Part shown: piece by piece, positions 7,583-17,000 of the stretch
How positions within the stretch are numbered: the first letter of the stretch is position 1
Layout of the letters: each line of letters begins with the position of its first letter
Assembly (NCBI GenBank): GCA_017434855.1
Contig: JAFRUA010000002.1
Location: 1-64,000 of the forward strand
Origin: Clostridia bacterium
GTDB lineage: Bacteria > Bacillota > Clostridia > Oscillospirales > Acutalibacteraceae
Length of the DNA: 64,000 nucleotides
Direction of reading: 5' to 3'
The notes under the pieces: generated by a model
What the model was told of the DNA's origin: nothing
Database searches by the model: none
Seen by the model: the letters and a program-made list of their open reading frames with translations, nothing else
Translations under genes and position numbers: made by a program

Positions 7583-10381
7583 ATGAAAACCCAACCGAAT
7601 CATTTGCAAAAATGTCTTGCCCTGCTGCTGATCTCGGTGCTGTGCCTGGGCCTGTTTGCGTTCGGGCCGGCCAACCGCGCCGCCGCAGCCAGAGACAGCT
7701 TTGAAGCATCGATCGCCGCCTTTCCGGAAAGCTATCGCGTGCTGCTGCGGCAACTGCACAAGGCGCACCCGAAGTGGGAATTCACCGCGCTGGACACCGG
7801 CCTGAAATGGGACGACGTGATTAACGCGGAATCCTCTTACAACCGGTCGCTGGTGATCGCGTCCAACAGCTATGCCAACATTTTCAAAAGCAAAGAGGTC
7901 GGCGACTACAACTACAACATTGGGTCCTATATCCAGAAGGACGGCGGCTGCGTCACCGGCAACAAATATGCCGTGTCGTTTTTCATGGACCCGCGCAACT
8001 TTCTCAATGACGAAAACATTTTTATGTTTGAGGACCTGAGCTTTGACGCATCGTTTGATATCAACGCCATCGAGGTCATTTTGTCGGGCACGTTCATGTA
8101 CCGCACCAAGATCAGCTATCTGACCAGCAGCGGCGAAAGGGTCAACACCGACGAGACCTATGCCGAGGCGATGTATCTGGCCGGCAAGACCTATAATATC
8201 AACCCGTGCTATCTGGCGTCAAAGATCCGCGGCGAGATCGGCGCCAAACCCAGCGGCAGCGTCACCGGCACCAACAGCACCTATCCCGGCATCTATAACT
8301 TTTACAACATCGGCGCGTCTGACGGCGCCGGCGCCATCACGCGCGGGCTGGCCTGGGCCGCCAACACCACGACGGGCACCTATGGGCGCCCGTGGACCTC
8401 GCCGCACAAGTCCATCCTGGGCGGCGCCCAGTTCATCGCCGGCACCTATATCGGCAAAGGGCAGCAGACCAGCTATCTGCAGCGCTTCAACGTCAACCCC
8501 AAATCCAGCTATCAGCTTTACGAGCACCAATACATGACCTTTGTGGCCGGCGCAGCCACCATGGCATACAGCACCTATCTGTCTTATCTTTCCAGCGGGC
8601 TGATCAACAACCGCTTTTGCTTCACGATCCCCGTCTTTCGCGGCATGACCGGGTCAGACGACAACACCGGCACCCTGACCATGCTGGACGCGACCGACCA
8701 GACCGGCGTGCTGTCGATCACGGTCAACGCAACCGTGCGCAGCGGCCCGTCGCCGAACTATGATTCCGTGGGCATTCAGCTGGTTCCGGGCGACAGTGTC
8801 AGCATTCTGGCAGAGCGCAAGACCGAATCGAAATATTACGACAGCATCTTGCGCTACCCTAACTGGTACAAGGTCAAATTCAAAAAGAATGGGTCCGTCT
8901 GGACCGGCTGGGTCTCCGCCGGCTTTTTCAGCCTGACGTCCTCCACCACCGTGGGCAAGGGCGCCTATGTGCCGCCGACGACCACGACCAACAATCAGCT
9001 CAAGTTCAAATATGTGTCGATGGACCCGCGCTATGCCACGGTGGAAAACAACACCAAGCTCAAGTTCCTGTCTCCCGGCACAGTCAATGTTCTGGGCTAT
9101 GATTCCACCGGCCGCTATGCCGTTGTGAAGTATGTGATCTCCGGCACCGCCGCACCGCAGCCGACCACGCAGCCCACCACGCAACCGACGACGCAGCCCA
9201 CCACACAGCCGACCACGCAGCCCACCGAACCGCCGGAGGACAAAAGTATCGCCGCGCCGACCGGCCTGGTTGCCACGGGCAACAGTATGGACGGCTTCAT
9301 CGTGAAATGGAACGCCGTCAAGGGCGCCTCGGGCTATCGCGTCTATCTATACAGCGAAAAAGCCGGCTCGTTCCAGCCGCGCGCCACAGTCAGCAGCCCG
9401 TCTTATACATTCACCTCCCTGGCGGCCGGAACGGTGTGTCAGGTCAAGGTCAAGGCCTATAAACAATTGCGCAGCGGAGCGTCCGTCTGGAGCGACGCGT
9501 CTGCCCTTTTGCGCACGGCCACCACGCCAAAGGCGCCCAAAACCGTGCGTCAGACCGAAAGCACCTCCACCACCGTATCGCTGAAATGGTCCTCTGTACG
9601 CGGCGCAACGCTTTATCAGGTTTTGCACGTGGACGATAACGGTGCCATGACGCGCCTGTGCTCCACCGACAAACGCAGCGTCACCCTTTCAAAGCTGGCG
9701 ACCGACCGGACCTATCGCATCGCAGTGCGGCCCATTCTGTCACTGGACGGCAAAACCTATGTGGGCGCGGCATCGGTGGCGGTCACGGCCCGCACAGGCC
9801 CCGCCGCGGTCGGCGCATTGAAACAGGACCAGACCACCTCGACCGGCTATCGCCTGTCCTGGAGCGCGGTGAACGGTGCCGACGGCTACAAGGTCTTTCT
9901 GGTGGATCCCGCCACGTTGGAGCCCGCCAAAGCCGTCGCCGCGACCAAAAAGACCGCCTACACCTTTAAGGACCTGACGCCGGGGCAGTTCACCGCCTAT
10001 GAGGTCAGAGCCTATCGCAAGATCGACGGCGTCGTCTATTACGGCGACCCCTGCCCGGTCTTCAACGCGATCACAGCCCCCGCCAAAGTCAAAGGCCTTC
10101 AGGCAGAGGCCGTGAGCGCAACGGCGCTGAAGCTGAACTGGACTGCCGCAAGCAACGCTTCGGGTTATGTTGTCTATCTGAAGCAGGCGGACGGCAGCTA
10201 TAAAGTGATCAAAAGGTCCAAAACCAACGCCTGCACCATTGACGGCCTAACCACCGGCAAAAAGGTCACGCTGCGTGTGCGCGCCTTCATCCGCGTCGAC
10301 GGCGGCGCCGTCTATTGGGGTGCATACAGCAACCCGGTGACCGCCATCCCGGAAAGCAACGACTTTGTCATGGAACCGTAA
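7583..10381 (+). CDS. Secreted beta-N-acetylglucosaminidase-like autolysin with SH3 and FN3 domains
   Basis: 932 residues. The signal peptide (about 1-35) ends in AAAA. Residues about 45-360 match the clostridial N-acetylglucosaminidase module (FPESYRVLLRQLHKAHPKW, MDPRNFLND, YLASKIRGEIG, then an NPKSSYQLYEHQYM-type end), which cleaves peptidoglycan glycan strands. A bacterial SH3 domain (about 375-455; VNATVRSGPSPNYDSVG) likely binds wall. After a (PTTQ)n linker (about 527-545) come about four fibronectin type III repeats. No LPXTG or membrane tail is visible. The start has GGAAG upstream. It follows the DivIVA-like gene and may share its transcript. The substrate is assigned by family and not by an identified catalytic residue. 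Confidence 0.85.
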   Translation: MKTQPNHLQKCLALLLISVLCLGLFAFGPANRAAAARDSFEASIAAFPESYRVLLRQLHKAHPKWEFTALDTGLKWDDVINAESSYNRSLVIASNSYANIFKSKEVGDYNYNIGSYIQKDGGCVTGNKYAVSFFMDPRNFLNDENIFMFEDLSFDASFDINAIEVILSGTFMYRTKISYLTSSGERVNTDETYAEAMYLAGKTYNINPCYLASKIRGEIGAKPSGSVTGTNSTYPGIYNFYNIGASDGAGAITRGLAWAANTTTGTYGRPWTSPHKSILGGAQFIAGTYIGKGQQTSYLQRFNVNPKSSYQLYEHQYMTFVAGAATMAYSTYLSYLSSGLINNRFCFTIPVFRGMTGSDDNTGTLTMLDATDQTGVLSITVNATVRSGPSPNYDSVGIQLVPGDSVSILAERKTESKYYDSILRYPNWYKVKFKKNGSVWTGWVSAGFFSLTSSTTVGKGAYVPPTTTTNNQLKFKYVSMDPRYATVENNTKLKFLSPGTVNVLGYDSTGRYAVVKYVISGTAAPQPTTQPTTQPTTQPTTQPTTQPTEPPEDKSIAAPTGLVATGNSMDGFIVKWNAVKGASGYRVYLYSEKAGSFQPRATVSSPSYTFTSLAAGTVCQVKVKAYKQLRSGASVWSDASALLRTATTPKAPKTVRQTESTSTTVSLKWSSVRGATLYQVLHVDDNGAMTRLCSTDKRSVTLSKLATDRTYRIAVRPILSLDGKTYVGAASVAVTARTGPAAVGALKQDQTTSTGYRLSWSAVNGADGYKVFLVDPATLEPAKAVAATKKTAYTFKDLTPGQFTAYEVRAYRKIDGVVYYGDPCPVFNAITAPAKVKGLQAEAVSATALKLNWTAASNASGYVVYLKQADGSYKVIKRSKTNACTIDGLTTGKKVTLRVRAFIRVDGGAVYWGAYSNPVTAIPESNDFVMEP
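9158..9230 (+). repeat. In-frame 12-bp tandem repeat coding a Pro-Thr-Thr-Gln linker
   Basis: Six to seven imperfect copies of a CCGACCACGCAG-type unit encode PTTQ repeats between the SH3 part and the FN3 repeats of the glucosaminidase. The copy number may vary between strains. Confidence 0.9.
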
Positions 10382-10413
10382 CGACCAACTTCGCACAGAA
10401 AGAGAGAGACACT

Positions 10414-12354
10414 ATGAACAAGGGAAAGTTTTATATCACCACCGCCATTGCCTACACGTCGCGCAAGCCGCACATCGGCAACAGCTATGAGATCGTGCTG
10501 ACCGACGCCATCGCCCGCTGGAAACGGCTGCAGGGCTACGACGTGTTTTTCCTCACCGGTACCGACGAGCACGGGCAAAAGATCGACGAATACGCCAAAT
10601 CCGCCGGTGTGACGCCGCAGACCTATGTGGACAAGGTTGCAGGCGAGATCCGCGCCATCTGCGACAAGCTGAACACGACCTATGACAAGTTTATCCGCAC
10701 CACGGACCCGGCGCATGAAAAGATCGTGCAGAAGATTTTTAACAAGCTCTACGAAAAGGGCGACATTTACAAAAGTGAATACGAGGGTCTGTATTGCACG
10801 CCGTGCGAATCCTTCTGGACCGAATCGCAGTTGAAGGACGGCAAATGCCCCGACTGCGGCGGCGAGGTGCACCCGGCAAAGGAAGAGGCCTATTTCCTGC
10901 GCCTGTCCAAGTACCAGAAGCAACTGGAGGACTATATCGAAGAGAACGCGACGTTCATCTATCCCGAAAGCCGTAAAAAAGAGATGCTCAACAACTTCAT
11001 CAAGCCGGGACTGCAGGACCTGTGCGTGTCGCGCACCTCCTTCAAATGGGGCATCCCCGTCACGTTTGACGACAAGCATGTGATCTATGTGTGGATCGAC
11101 GCGCTGTCCAACTATATCACCGCGCTGGGGTACGACCCGGACGGCAGCGGCGACCTGTACAAAAAATACTGGCCGGCGGACGTACACATCATTGGCAAAG
11201 ACATTGTCCGCTTCCACACGATCTATTGGCCCATCATCCTGATGGCGCTGGGCGAGCCGCTGCCAAAGCAGGTCTACGGCCACCCGTGGCTGCTGTTCGG
11301 CGAAGACAAGATGTCAAAATCCAAGGGCAACGTCATCTATGCCGACGACCTGTGCGACCTGATCGGCGTGGACGCGGTGCGGTATTATCTGCTGTCTGAG
11401 ATGCCGCACGCCAACGACGGTTCCATTTCCTACGGCACCATCATCGAGCGCTACAACAGCGACCTTGCCAACACGCTGGGCAACCTGGTCAACCGCACCA
11501 TCGCCATGACGCAAAAGTACTTCGGCGGCGTGTTGCCGGTCAACGACGTCGCAGACGACGAATTTGACCCTGCGCTGAAAGCAGCCGCACTGCAGACGGT
11601 ACAAAAGGCAGACGACGCCATCAACACCTATCACATGGCCGACGCCGTGGACGCCGTGATGAGCTTTGCCAAGCTGTGCAACAAATACATCGACCAGACC
11701 ATGCCGTGGTCGCTGGCAAAATGCGAAGCGCAGAAAGGCCGCCTGTCTACGGTACTTTACAACCTGACGGAAAGCATCCGCTTCCTTGCGGTGCTGCTGA
11801 GCGCGTTCATGCCGGATACGTCCAAAGCGATCGGTGCGCAGATCAACTGCGACATCCTCAGCTATGATTCGCTGTCGGCGTTCGGCGCCTATCCGCTGAA
11901 CCACCCGGTCGGCACGCCCGTTCCCCTCTTTGCCCGCATTGACGCGGAAAAAATGATGGCCGAAATCGCCGAAAAGCAGAAGGCTGCCGCCGCGAAGGAA
12001 AAGAAATTCTCCGAGATCGAAGGCGTGGCGCAGATCACGATCGACGACTTTGCCAAGGTCGATCTGCGTGTGGCGACCGTGACCGACTGCGTCCCGGTCA
12101 AGCGCGCCAAAAAATTATTGCAGCTCACGCTGGACGATGGCAGCGGCAAACCCAGAACCGTCGCGTCCGGCATTGCCAAGTGGTACAAGCCGGAAGACCT
12201 CATCAGCAAGCAGATCATCGTGGTCGCGAACCTGAAGCCCGCCACGCTTTGCGGCGTGGAAAGTTCGGGCATGATTCTGGCCGCCGACGCCGGTGAGGAC
12301 GACGTCAAGGTCGTCTTTGTGGACGGTCTGCCGAACGGCGCAAAGGTGCGCTGA
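10414..12354 (+). CDS. metG: Methionyl-tRNA synthetase
   Basis: 646 residues. The class I signature HIGN (20-23) replaces HIGH, as is usual for MetRS, and KMSKSKGN sits near 298-305. A zinc knuckle with two CxxC pairs (CTPC near 128, CPDC near 145) marks the MetG2-type insertion. The C-terminal 105 residues (from about 542) form the OB-fold tRNA-binding module (DDFAKVDLRVATV). The ATG at 10414 follows an AGAGAGAG purine stretch; the open frame upstream overlaps the preceding gene and is not used. It overlaps tatD by the A of ATGA-type junctions at 12354, the usual metG-tatD pairing of Firmicutes. Confidence 0.97.
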   Translation: MNKGKFYITTAIAYTSRKPHIGNSYEIVLTDAIARWKRLQGYDVFFLTGTDEHGQKIDEYAKSAGVTPQTYVDKVAGEIRAICDKLNTTYDKFIRTTDPAHEKIVQKIFNKLYEKGDIYKSEYEGLYCTPCESFWTESQLKDGKCPDCGGEVHPAKEEAYFLRLSKYQKQLEDYIEENATFIYPESRKKEMLNNFIKPGLQDLCVSRTSFKWGIPVTFDDKHVIYVWIDALSNYITALGYDPDGSGDLYKKYWPADVHIIGKDIVRFHTIYWPIILMALGEPLPKQVYGHPWLLFGEDKMSKSKGNVIYADDLCDLIGVDAVRYYLLSEMPHANDGSISYGTIIERYNSDLANTLGNLVNRTIAMTQKYFGGVLPVNDVADDEFDPALKAAALQTVQKADDAINTYHMADAVDAVMSFAKLCNKYIDQTMPWSLAKCEAQKGRLSTVLYNLTESIRFLAVLLSAFMPDTSKAIGAQINCDILSYDSLSAFGAYPLNHPVGTPVPLFARIDAEKMMAEIAEKQKAAAAKEKKFSEIEGVAQITIDDFAKVDLRVATVTDCVPVKRAKKLLQLTLDDGSGKPRTVASGIAKWYKPEDLISKQIIVVANLKPATLCGVESSGMILAADAGEDDVKVVFVDGLPNGAKVR

Positions 12355-13130
12355 TGCTGACCGGCATCTTTGACACCCACGCGCACTATGACGACGCGAA
12401 GTTTGACGACGACCGCGACGCCGTGCTTGCCGCCCTGCCCGGCCGTGGGGTGGTCCGCGTGATCAACTGCGGCGTGAGCCTTGCAACCAGCAAAACCAGC
12501 CTTGCGCTGGCGCACCGCTATGACTATATCTACGCAGCGATCGGCATCCACCCGGAGGACTGCGGCGACGCGAAAGACAGCGATTACGACGCGCTGCTGC
12601 CGCTGTATAACGATCCGAAGGTCGTCGCCGTGGGCGAGATCGGTCTGGATTATTACTGGGACAGCGTGCCGAAGGACGTGCAGCTGGCCGCCTTTAAACG
12701 GCAGCTCATTCTGGCGAACGACCTGCATCTGCCCGTCATCATCCACGACCGGGAGGCGCACGCCGACACGTTCGCGCTGCTGCACAAACACCGGCCACAA
12801 GGCGTGCTGCACTGCTTTTCCGGCTCGGCGGAGCTGGCAAAGGAGGCGCTGTCGCTCGGGCTGTATATCGGTCTGGGAGGCGCCGCCACGTTCAAGAACG
12901 CGCGCAAGGCCGTAGAGGTCGCGGCGATGCTGCCCGCCGACCGCCTGCTGCTCGAAACCGACGCGCCGTACATGGCGCCCGTCCCCCATCGCGGCAAACG
13001 CAACGATTCGTCGCTGATCGTGCATGTGGCCGAACGGCTGGGCGAGATCCGCGGAGAGGACCCGCAGCAGATCGTTGACCGGTGCAGGGAGAACGCGGAA
13101 AGGCTGTTTCAATTGAAAAGTGAAAGTTGA
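12354..13130 (+). CDS. tatD: TatD family metal-dependent DNase
   Basis: 258 residues with the TIM-barrel hydrolase motifs of the TatD/YcfH/YabD family: DTHAHYDD near the N-terminus, GEIGLDYYW, PVIIHDREAH, GVLHCFSG and LLETDAPYMAPVPHRGKRN. It is a 3'-exonuclease or DNase by family. The ATG overlaps the metG stop, implying translational coupling. A Rho-independent terminator follows at 13152-13174. Confidence 0.95.
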   Translation: MLTGIFDTHAHYDDAKFDDDRDAVLAALPGRGVVRVINCGVSLATSKTSLALAHRYDYIYAAIGIHPEDCGDAKDSDYDALLPLYNDPKVVAVGEIGLDYYWDSVPKDVQLAAFKRQLILANDLHLPVIIHDREAHADTFALLHKHRPQGVLHCFSGSAELAKEALSLGLYIGLGGAATFKNARKAVEVAAMLPADRLLLETDAPYMAPVPHRGKRNDSSLIVHVAERLGEIRGEDPQQIVDRCRENAERLFQLKSES

Positions 13131-13151
13131 AAAGTGAAAATGATTCGTAGT

Positions 13152-13174
13152 GCCGGCCAATGGCCGGCTTTTTT
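13152..13174 (+). terminator. Terminator of the metG-tatD unit
   Basis: A perfect 7-bp stem GCCGGCC/GGCCGGC with an AAT loop is followed by six T residues. Confidence 0.88.
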
Positions 13175-13189
13175 GTGTAAAATAATACC

Positions 13190-13290
13190 CACGCAGGAAG
13201 CGTGTTGCCTCCTGCGTGAGGTTTTGCTGTACGCGCGGCGTGTGCTGCATAATGGAAAGAGAACCCCGCCGTTCGGGGTGAGTGGCGGGG
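13190..13290 (-). terminator. Two hairpins after the subtilase gene
   Basis: Read on the minus strand, a stem CCCCGCC/GGCGGGG (13264-13290) is followed by TTCTCTTTCC. A second, 9-bp stem CACGCAGGA/TCCTGCGTG (13190-13218) is followed by a T-rich stretch, GGTATTATTTT. Either could end the protease transcript; neither has an ideal T tract. Confidence 0.5.
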
Positions 13291-13315
13291 TGAGAAAAGG
13301 AGTTTGTAAATCAGC

Positions 13316-15153
13316 TTATCGCCATGCGACCGCATACGCGACAAGATTCGTGCCGCTGTCCATACGATATATTCTTGCTCTGTATGTTCCGTAAACGCCG
13401 TTGACACTGACATGTGCAAGTTCAACAGAGCTGTTTTCGACATCAGACGTAGTCAATACCGAAATGTTTGAATCGAAAATCCTTAACCGTAAGTTAACAG
13501 GATCTGCTACGGTTAAATTGTTTGTATTAAGGTGATCTCCGGTCGTAAACCGATTGCGCTTTGTCCATGTGAGCGCATAGCGGATGTATTGATCGCTGCT
13601 CGTGACCGGAAAGGTCAGCGTCACATGACCGTCTCCGATGGTCCCGCTGGCGTATTTCCCGTTCTCCAAAATCATGATGGCTTTTCTTGCATTGACGACG
13701 CCGGCGCCCTGCTGTGCTGTAATGTTGCCTTCAAATACTTCGTTTTCTCCGGGGGACGGTCCCGGAGCAACCTTCCTCGTTGTGCTTGCGGTCAAAATGG
13801 CTTTCGTGATTGCGGGGCTGACTTTGCAAACGGAATTGCATCGAATCATTTGCGCGACCATTCCGGTAACGATGGGCGCCGCGAAACTGGTTCCAATGTG
13901 CGCTACATTGCCATCATAAAAATATGCCGGCGCTAAAAAGTCCGGCTTTGCGCAGCCGAGCGTACCACCGTTCCCGGTGCTCGTCCCGTGCGTACTGTCA
14001 ATGTTATACATGGTATCGTCGGTTTTATTCAGCGTATTTTGCGTGTTGATTCCACCGACTGTAAGGATATTGAACGCCAGTCCCGGACTTGTGACAGCTG
14101 ACCAGATACCATTGTTTCCGGCGGACTTCACAACCGTCACATGATGTTGTTGCGCAATGTGATCGACCCACTGCTCAAGCGGGTCAAATATGAATTGCGA
14201 TTGTTAGTGTCCCCGAAACTCATATTGATCACAGAAACATTATGATCCAACACTTCTTCTATACATTCTTGAGGTGAGCTGTATGCATTATAAGACGTTG
14301 CGATGAGTTGTGCATTCGGCGCAACACCGTTTGAACCAACCAGTATTCTTGCAACTTGTGTTGAATGGGGTTGGATTGATATCGTATGATTGTTGTTTAA
14401 AAATGTAATGTTTGCATTGCTCAATTCATCATGATCGGTGTCAATGTTTCCGCCGTCGATCATCCCAATCACAACCCCCTGACCGTCATAACCTTCTGTG
14501 TCTCTCACATAATCCGCGTCAACCGTCGGTATAGCAACATCCAACTCAGGTTCCCAATGTTGAGGTTCGCTGTAATCAAGCCAAAGGACCTCTTCGATCT
14601 TCTGCAGCCGGTTGATCCCGTCGATTGTCAGATGCGCGAGAATCATCGGCGAGAAGATGCTGGCATACCATAGTTCTTCCGGTGCGAGGTCAATGATCTC
14701 AAGGTTGCTTTGGTTGTACGCTTCATACGCTTCACGCATAATGTCGTTTTGCGCGGCATACAGGTCGTTTTGCATTTTCAATGTGCGCTCTCTCGCGTCT
14801 TGTGTACTTTCCCGCCAGGCCCAATAAAGCTCTTCATAATTCGGGTCGGTTTCTCTGATTTCGCTTGGGAAAAACGGCATCGAGTCTCCCAAGGCGTCGA
14901 TGTCCTTTTGCGTGAAGCCGACGCGGCGTTCGGCTTCGGCCTCAACGTCTCCGAGGTCGATGTCCGCAAACCAGATATAGACGTTGACGGTTTCATCTTC
15001 CGTCATGGTTTCCATACGAAGCTTCAACGCCTCTGAACGCTTGTCCACCGGTTCTTTGCCTGCATCGGCCTGTGTCGGCTTGGGGAGGAACCCCAGTGCG
15101 GCAACCAGTAAAACGACGCAAAGCAATGCGATCCATTTTTTCATGATGTTCAC
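13316..15153 (-). pseudogene. Subtilisin-like (S8) serine protease split by a one-base frameshift
   Basis: Two adjacent frames (15153-14137 and 14140-13316) together make one secreted subtilase of about 612 residues. The first has a signal peptide (MKKWIALLCVVLLVAALG), a prodomain-like region, the catalytic Asp in VVIGMIDGG, and a His in HSTQVARI (the family usually has HGTHVA). The second has the oxyanion Asn (SAGNNG) and the catalytic Ser in GTSFAAP. Downstream of TATTTGACC the correct sequence continues in the other frame as FDPLEQWVDHIAQQHHVTVVK, so one base is missing near the AAA run at 14186-14188. The region looks poorer in GC than its neighbours, suggesting transfer. It could be a real mutation, an assembly indel, or slippage at a T run. 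Confidence 0.82.
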
Positions 15154-15401
15154 TCCTTATTTTAAGATCAAGGTTCCTCGTTCGCAGACACTTTACAACT
15201 CCCGTTTGTATTTTGAGGTCCCGTCATAGGAATAGATGTTATTTCAGTGCAATTTGTTACAACACTTTTAACTTTTTTCGGAATGAACTGACCCGGTTTA
15301 CCACGCTTCCCTTTTTCAAAAAGAGAAAACGTGACCCGCAACCGCCGTACCGAAACGGCGGCGCAGTGCGTACGGGACCGCTCACGTTCGGCGCGTCCGT
15401 C
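15154..15401. other. Intergenic region with a structured element
   Basis: There is no convincing gene. On the minus strand the subtilase ribosome site (AAGGAGTG) is next to 15153. At 15328-15388 there is a nested fold: a 7-bp closing stem AACGTGA/TCACGTT, an inner CCCG/CGGG helix, and a hairpin CCGCCGT/ACGGCGG with loop ACCGAA (15342-15361). The 85-codon minus-strand open frame across this region has no ribosome site and includes the fold, so it is probably not coding. Confidence 0.5.
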
Positions 15402-15437
15402 AAAAAAATACCCGCGAGGCATCACACCTTCGCGGGT
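15402..15437 (-). terminator. Terminator of the YfcC-type carrier gene
   Basis: On the minus strand, an 8-bp perfect stem ACCCGCGA/TCGCGGGT (15437-15410) with a 12-base loop is followed by A and seven T residues. Confidence 0.88.
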
Positions 15438-15472
15438 AACATTCTATTAAAATGAAACAGGATTGAGCAGAT

Positions 15473-16966
15473 TCACCGATAGTTGATCGCCACCATCAGC
15501 AGCATGACACCCGCCGACAGGGCAAACTCGGCGGCAAAGAGCTTCCACGACCAGCGCAGCCACTTGCCGTAGGACACGCCGACGAGGCCGATGGCGATGA
15601 TCATGATACCGCTGGTGGGATACAGCAGGTTGGTGAAGCCGTCTGCCAGGCAGAAGGTGGTGACGACGCTTTGGCGCGTGATGCCGACCAGGTCAGACAG
15701 CGGGGCAACCAGCGGCATGATGAGGAAGGCCTTGGCCGTGCCGCTGCCGATGAAAAATTCCAGCGCGGCAATGACCAGAAACAGCAGGAAGATCGCGGCA
15801 AAGGGCGACATGCCCTGCATCACGTTATAGACGTTGAACAGAATGGTGTGCATGATCTTGCCCTCGTTGAGGACATAGGAGATCGCAAGCACGAAGACGA
15901 TCAGCGGGATCGCCGGGGCAATGGCTTTTGCGCCCTGCAAAAAGGTCAGGATCAGCTTTTTGCCGCGCAGGTCGGTGACATAGCCGGCAATCAGGCCGCC
16001 GGTGGTGAACAGCACCGCCATGGCCGGAAGCGAGAGCATGCCGCCCATCTCCAGCACAAAGTCGAGCAGGATGAACAGCAGGTCGGCGCCCATGCAGATC
16101 AAGAAAGCGTACATTCCCTTGCGGACCTTTTGATCCGCCAGAACGGCGTCGAGGTCGCGGATGGTGTATTTTTCACGCAGGGCACGGTCGCTCTCATAGG
16201 TCAGCGAGCGTTCGGGATGCGCCTCCACCCGCCGGGCATACAGAAACAGGAACAGATACAGCACGGCATACACGGCAATGAAGATCAGCACGCGCAGCCA
16301 CAGACCGGAAAAGACCTGAAGGCCGGCCAGCTTTTGCACCGTGACGACGTTGAACGGGTTGAAGGTCGCCGCCGTGAAGCCCCACGCCACCGACACCAGA
16401 CTGATGCCGAGGCCGACCAAAGAGTCCCAGCCGAGCGCAAGCGAGATGGCAACAGCGATGGGCACCAGCGTCAGCGACTCTTCCAGAATGCCGGCCGTGG
16501 AGGACAGCAGCATGCACACAAAGATGATGACGCCCATCAACAGGTACTTGCGGTTCTGGAAGCGGCGGATCAGCGTCGCCATGATATATTTCAGCACGCC
16601 GACCTTGTCCAGGATCAGGAACGACCCGCCGATGAAAAAGATGATGAGGATGATGCCGATGCCGGTGGTCGCCTGACTGCTGGTGAAGCACAGGATCGGC
16701 GACAGGGCGATCTTCCAGATCGGCAGCTTATAATCCGGATTTTCCTCATAGGAGCCGCTGACAATGGATTCGTGCCCGTCGATGGTTTCGGTCGCATATT
16801 CGCCGCGCGGCAGCACCTGGGTCAGCACGCCGACGAAAATCAATATTGCCACCAGCAAACCGGTGATGGTCAGCATGGTTTTGCCGTCAAGCTTCAGACC
16901 GAGTTCCGCGTCCTTTTCAGCGGTGTTTTCTGACGCTGCGGCTTTGGTTTGCTCTTGCTTTTTCAT
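15473..16966 (-). CDS. YfcC/AbgT-like membrane carrier (C4-dicarboxylate anaerobic carrier superfamily)
   Basis: 497 residues with about 12 hydrophobic segments. The protein matches the YfcC family by its N-terminal TMxTITGLLVAIL helix followed by VLPRGEYA, the repeated GGSFLILDKVG and TAGILEES-type re-entrant regions, and LADGFTNLLYPTSG near the C-terminus. Members are presumed secondary transporters for peptides, amino acids or dicarboxylates; the substrate is unknown. The ATG at 16966 was chosen for its GAAAGGAG ribosome site; the frame to 16999 overlaps nothing useful. It lies 34 bases downstream of DAHP synthase and may be cotranscribed. Confidence 0.85.
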   Translation of the reverse strand: MKKQEQTKAAASENTAEKDAELGLKLDGKTMLTITGLLVAILIFVGVLTQVLPRGEYATETIDGHESIVSGSYEENPDYKLPIWKIALSPILCFTSSQATTGIGIILIIFFIGGSFLILDKVGVLKYIMATLIRRFQNRKYLLMGVIIFVCMLLSSTAGILEESLTLVPIAVAISLALGWDSLVGLGISLVSVAWGFTAATFNPFNVVTVQKLAGLQVFSGLWLRVLIFIAVYAVLYLFLFLYARRVEAHPERSLTYESDRALREKYTIRDLDAVLADQKVRKGMYAFLICMGADLLFILLDFVLEMGGMLSLPAMAVLFTTGGLIAGYVTDLRGKKLILTFLQGAKAIAPAIPLIVFVLAISYVLNEGKIMHTILFNVYNVMQGMSPFAAIFLLFLVIAALEFFIGSGTAKAFLIMPLVAPLSDLVGITRQSVVTTFCLADGFTNLLYPTSGIMIIAIGLVGVSYGKWLRWSWKLFAAEFALSAGVMLLMVAINYR

Positions 16967-17000
16967 AATGATCTCCTTTCCCGGGAAATGTCGCCGCACA

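Noticed and set aside
9158-9230. Short tandem repeats considered as a CRISPR array
   Set aside because: The unit is 12 bp with no unique spacers and is in frame, coding a PTTQ linker.
15168-15425. 85-codon minus-strand open frame in the carrier/protease gap
   Set aside because: It has no ribosome site, runs through a terminator and a folded element, and has low-complexity basic sequence without homology that I recognise.
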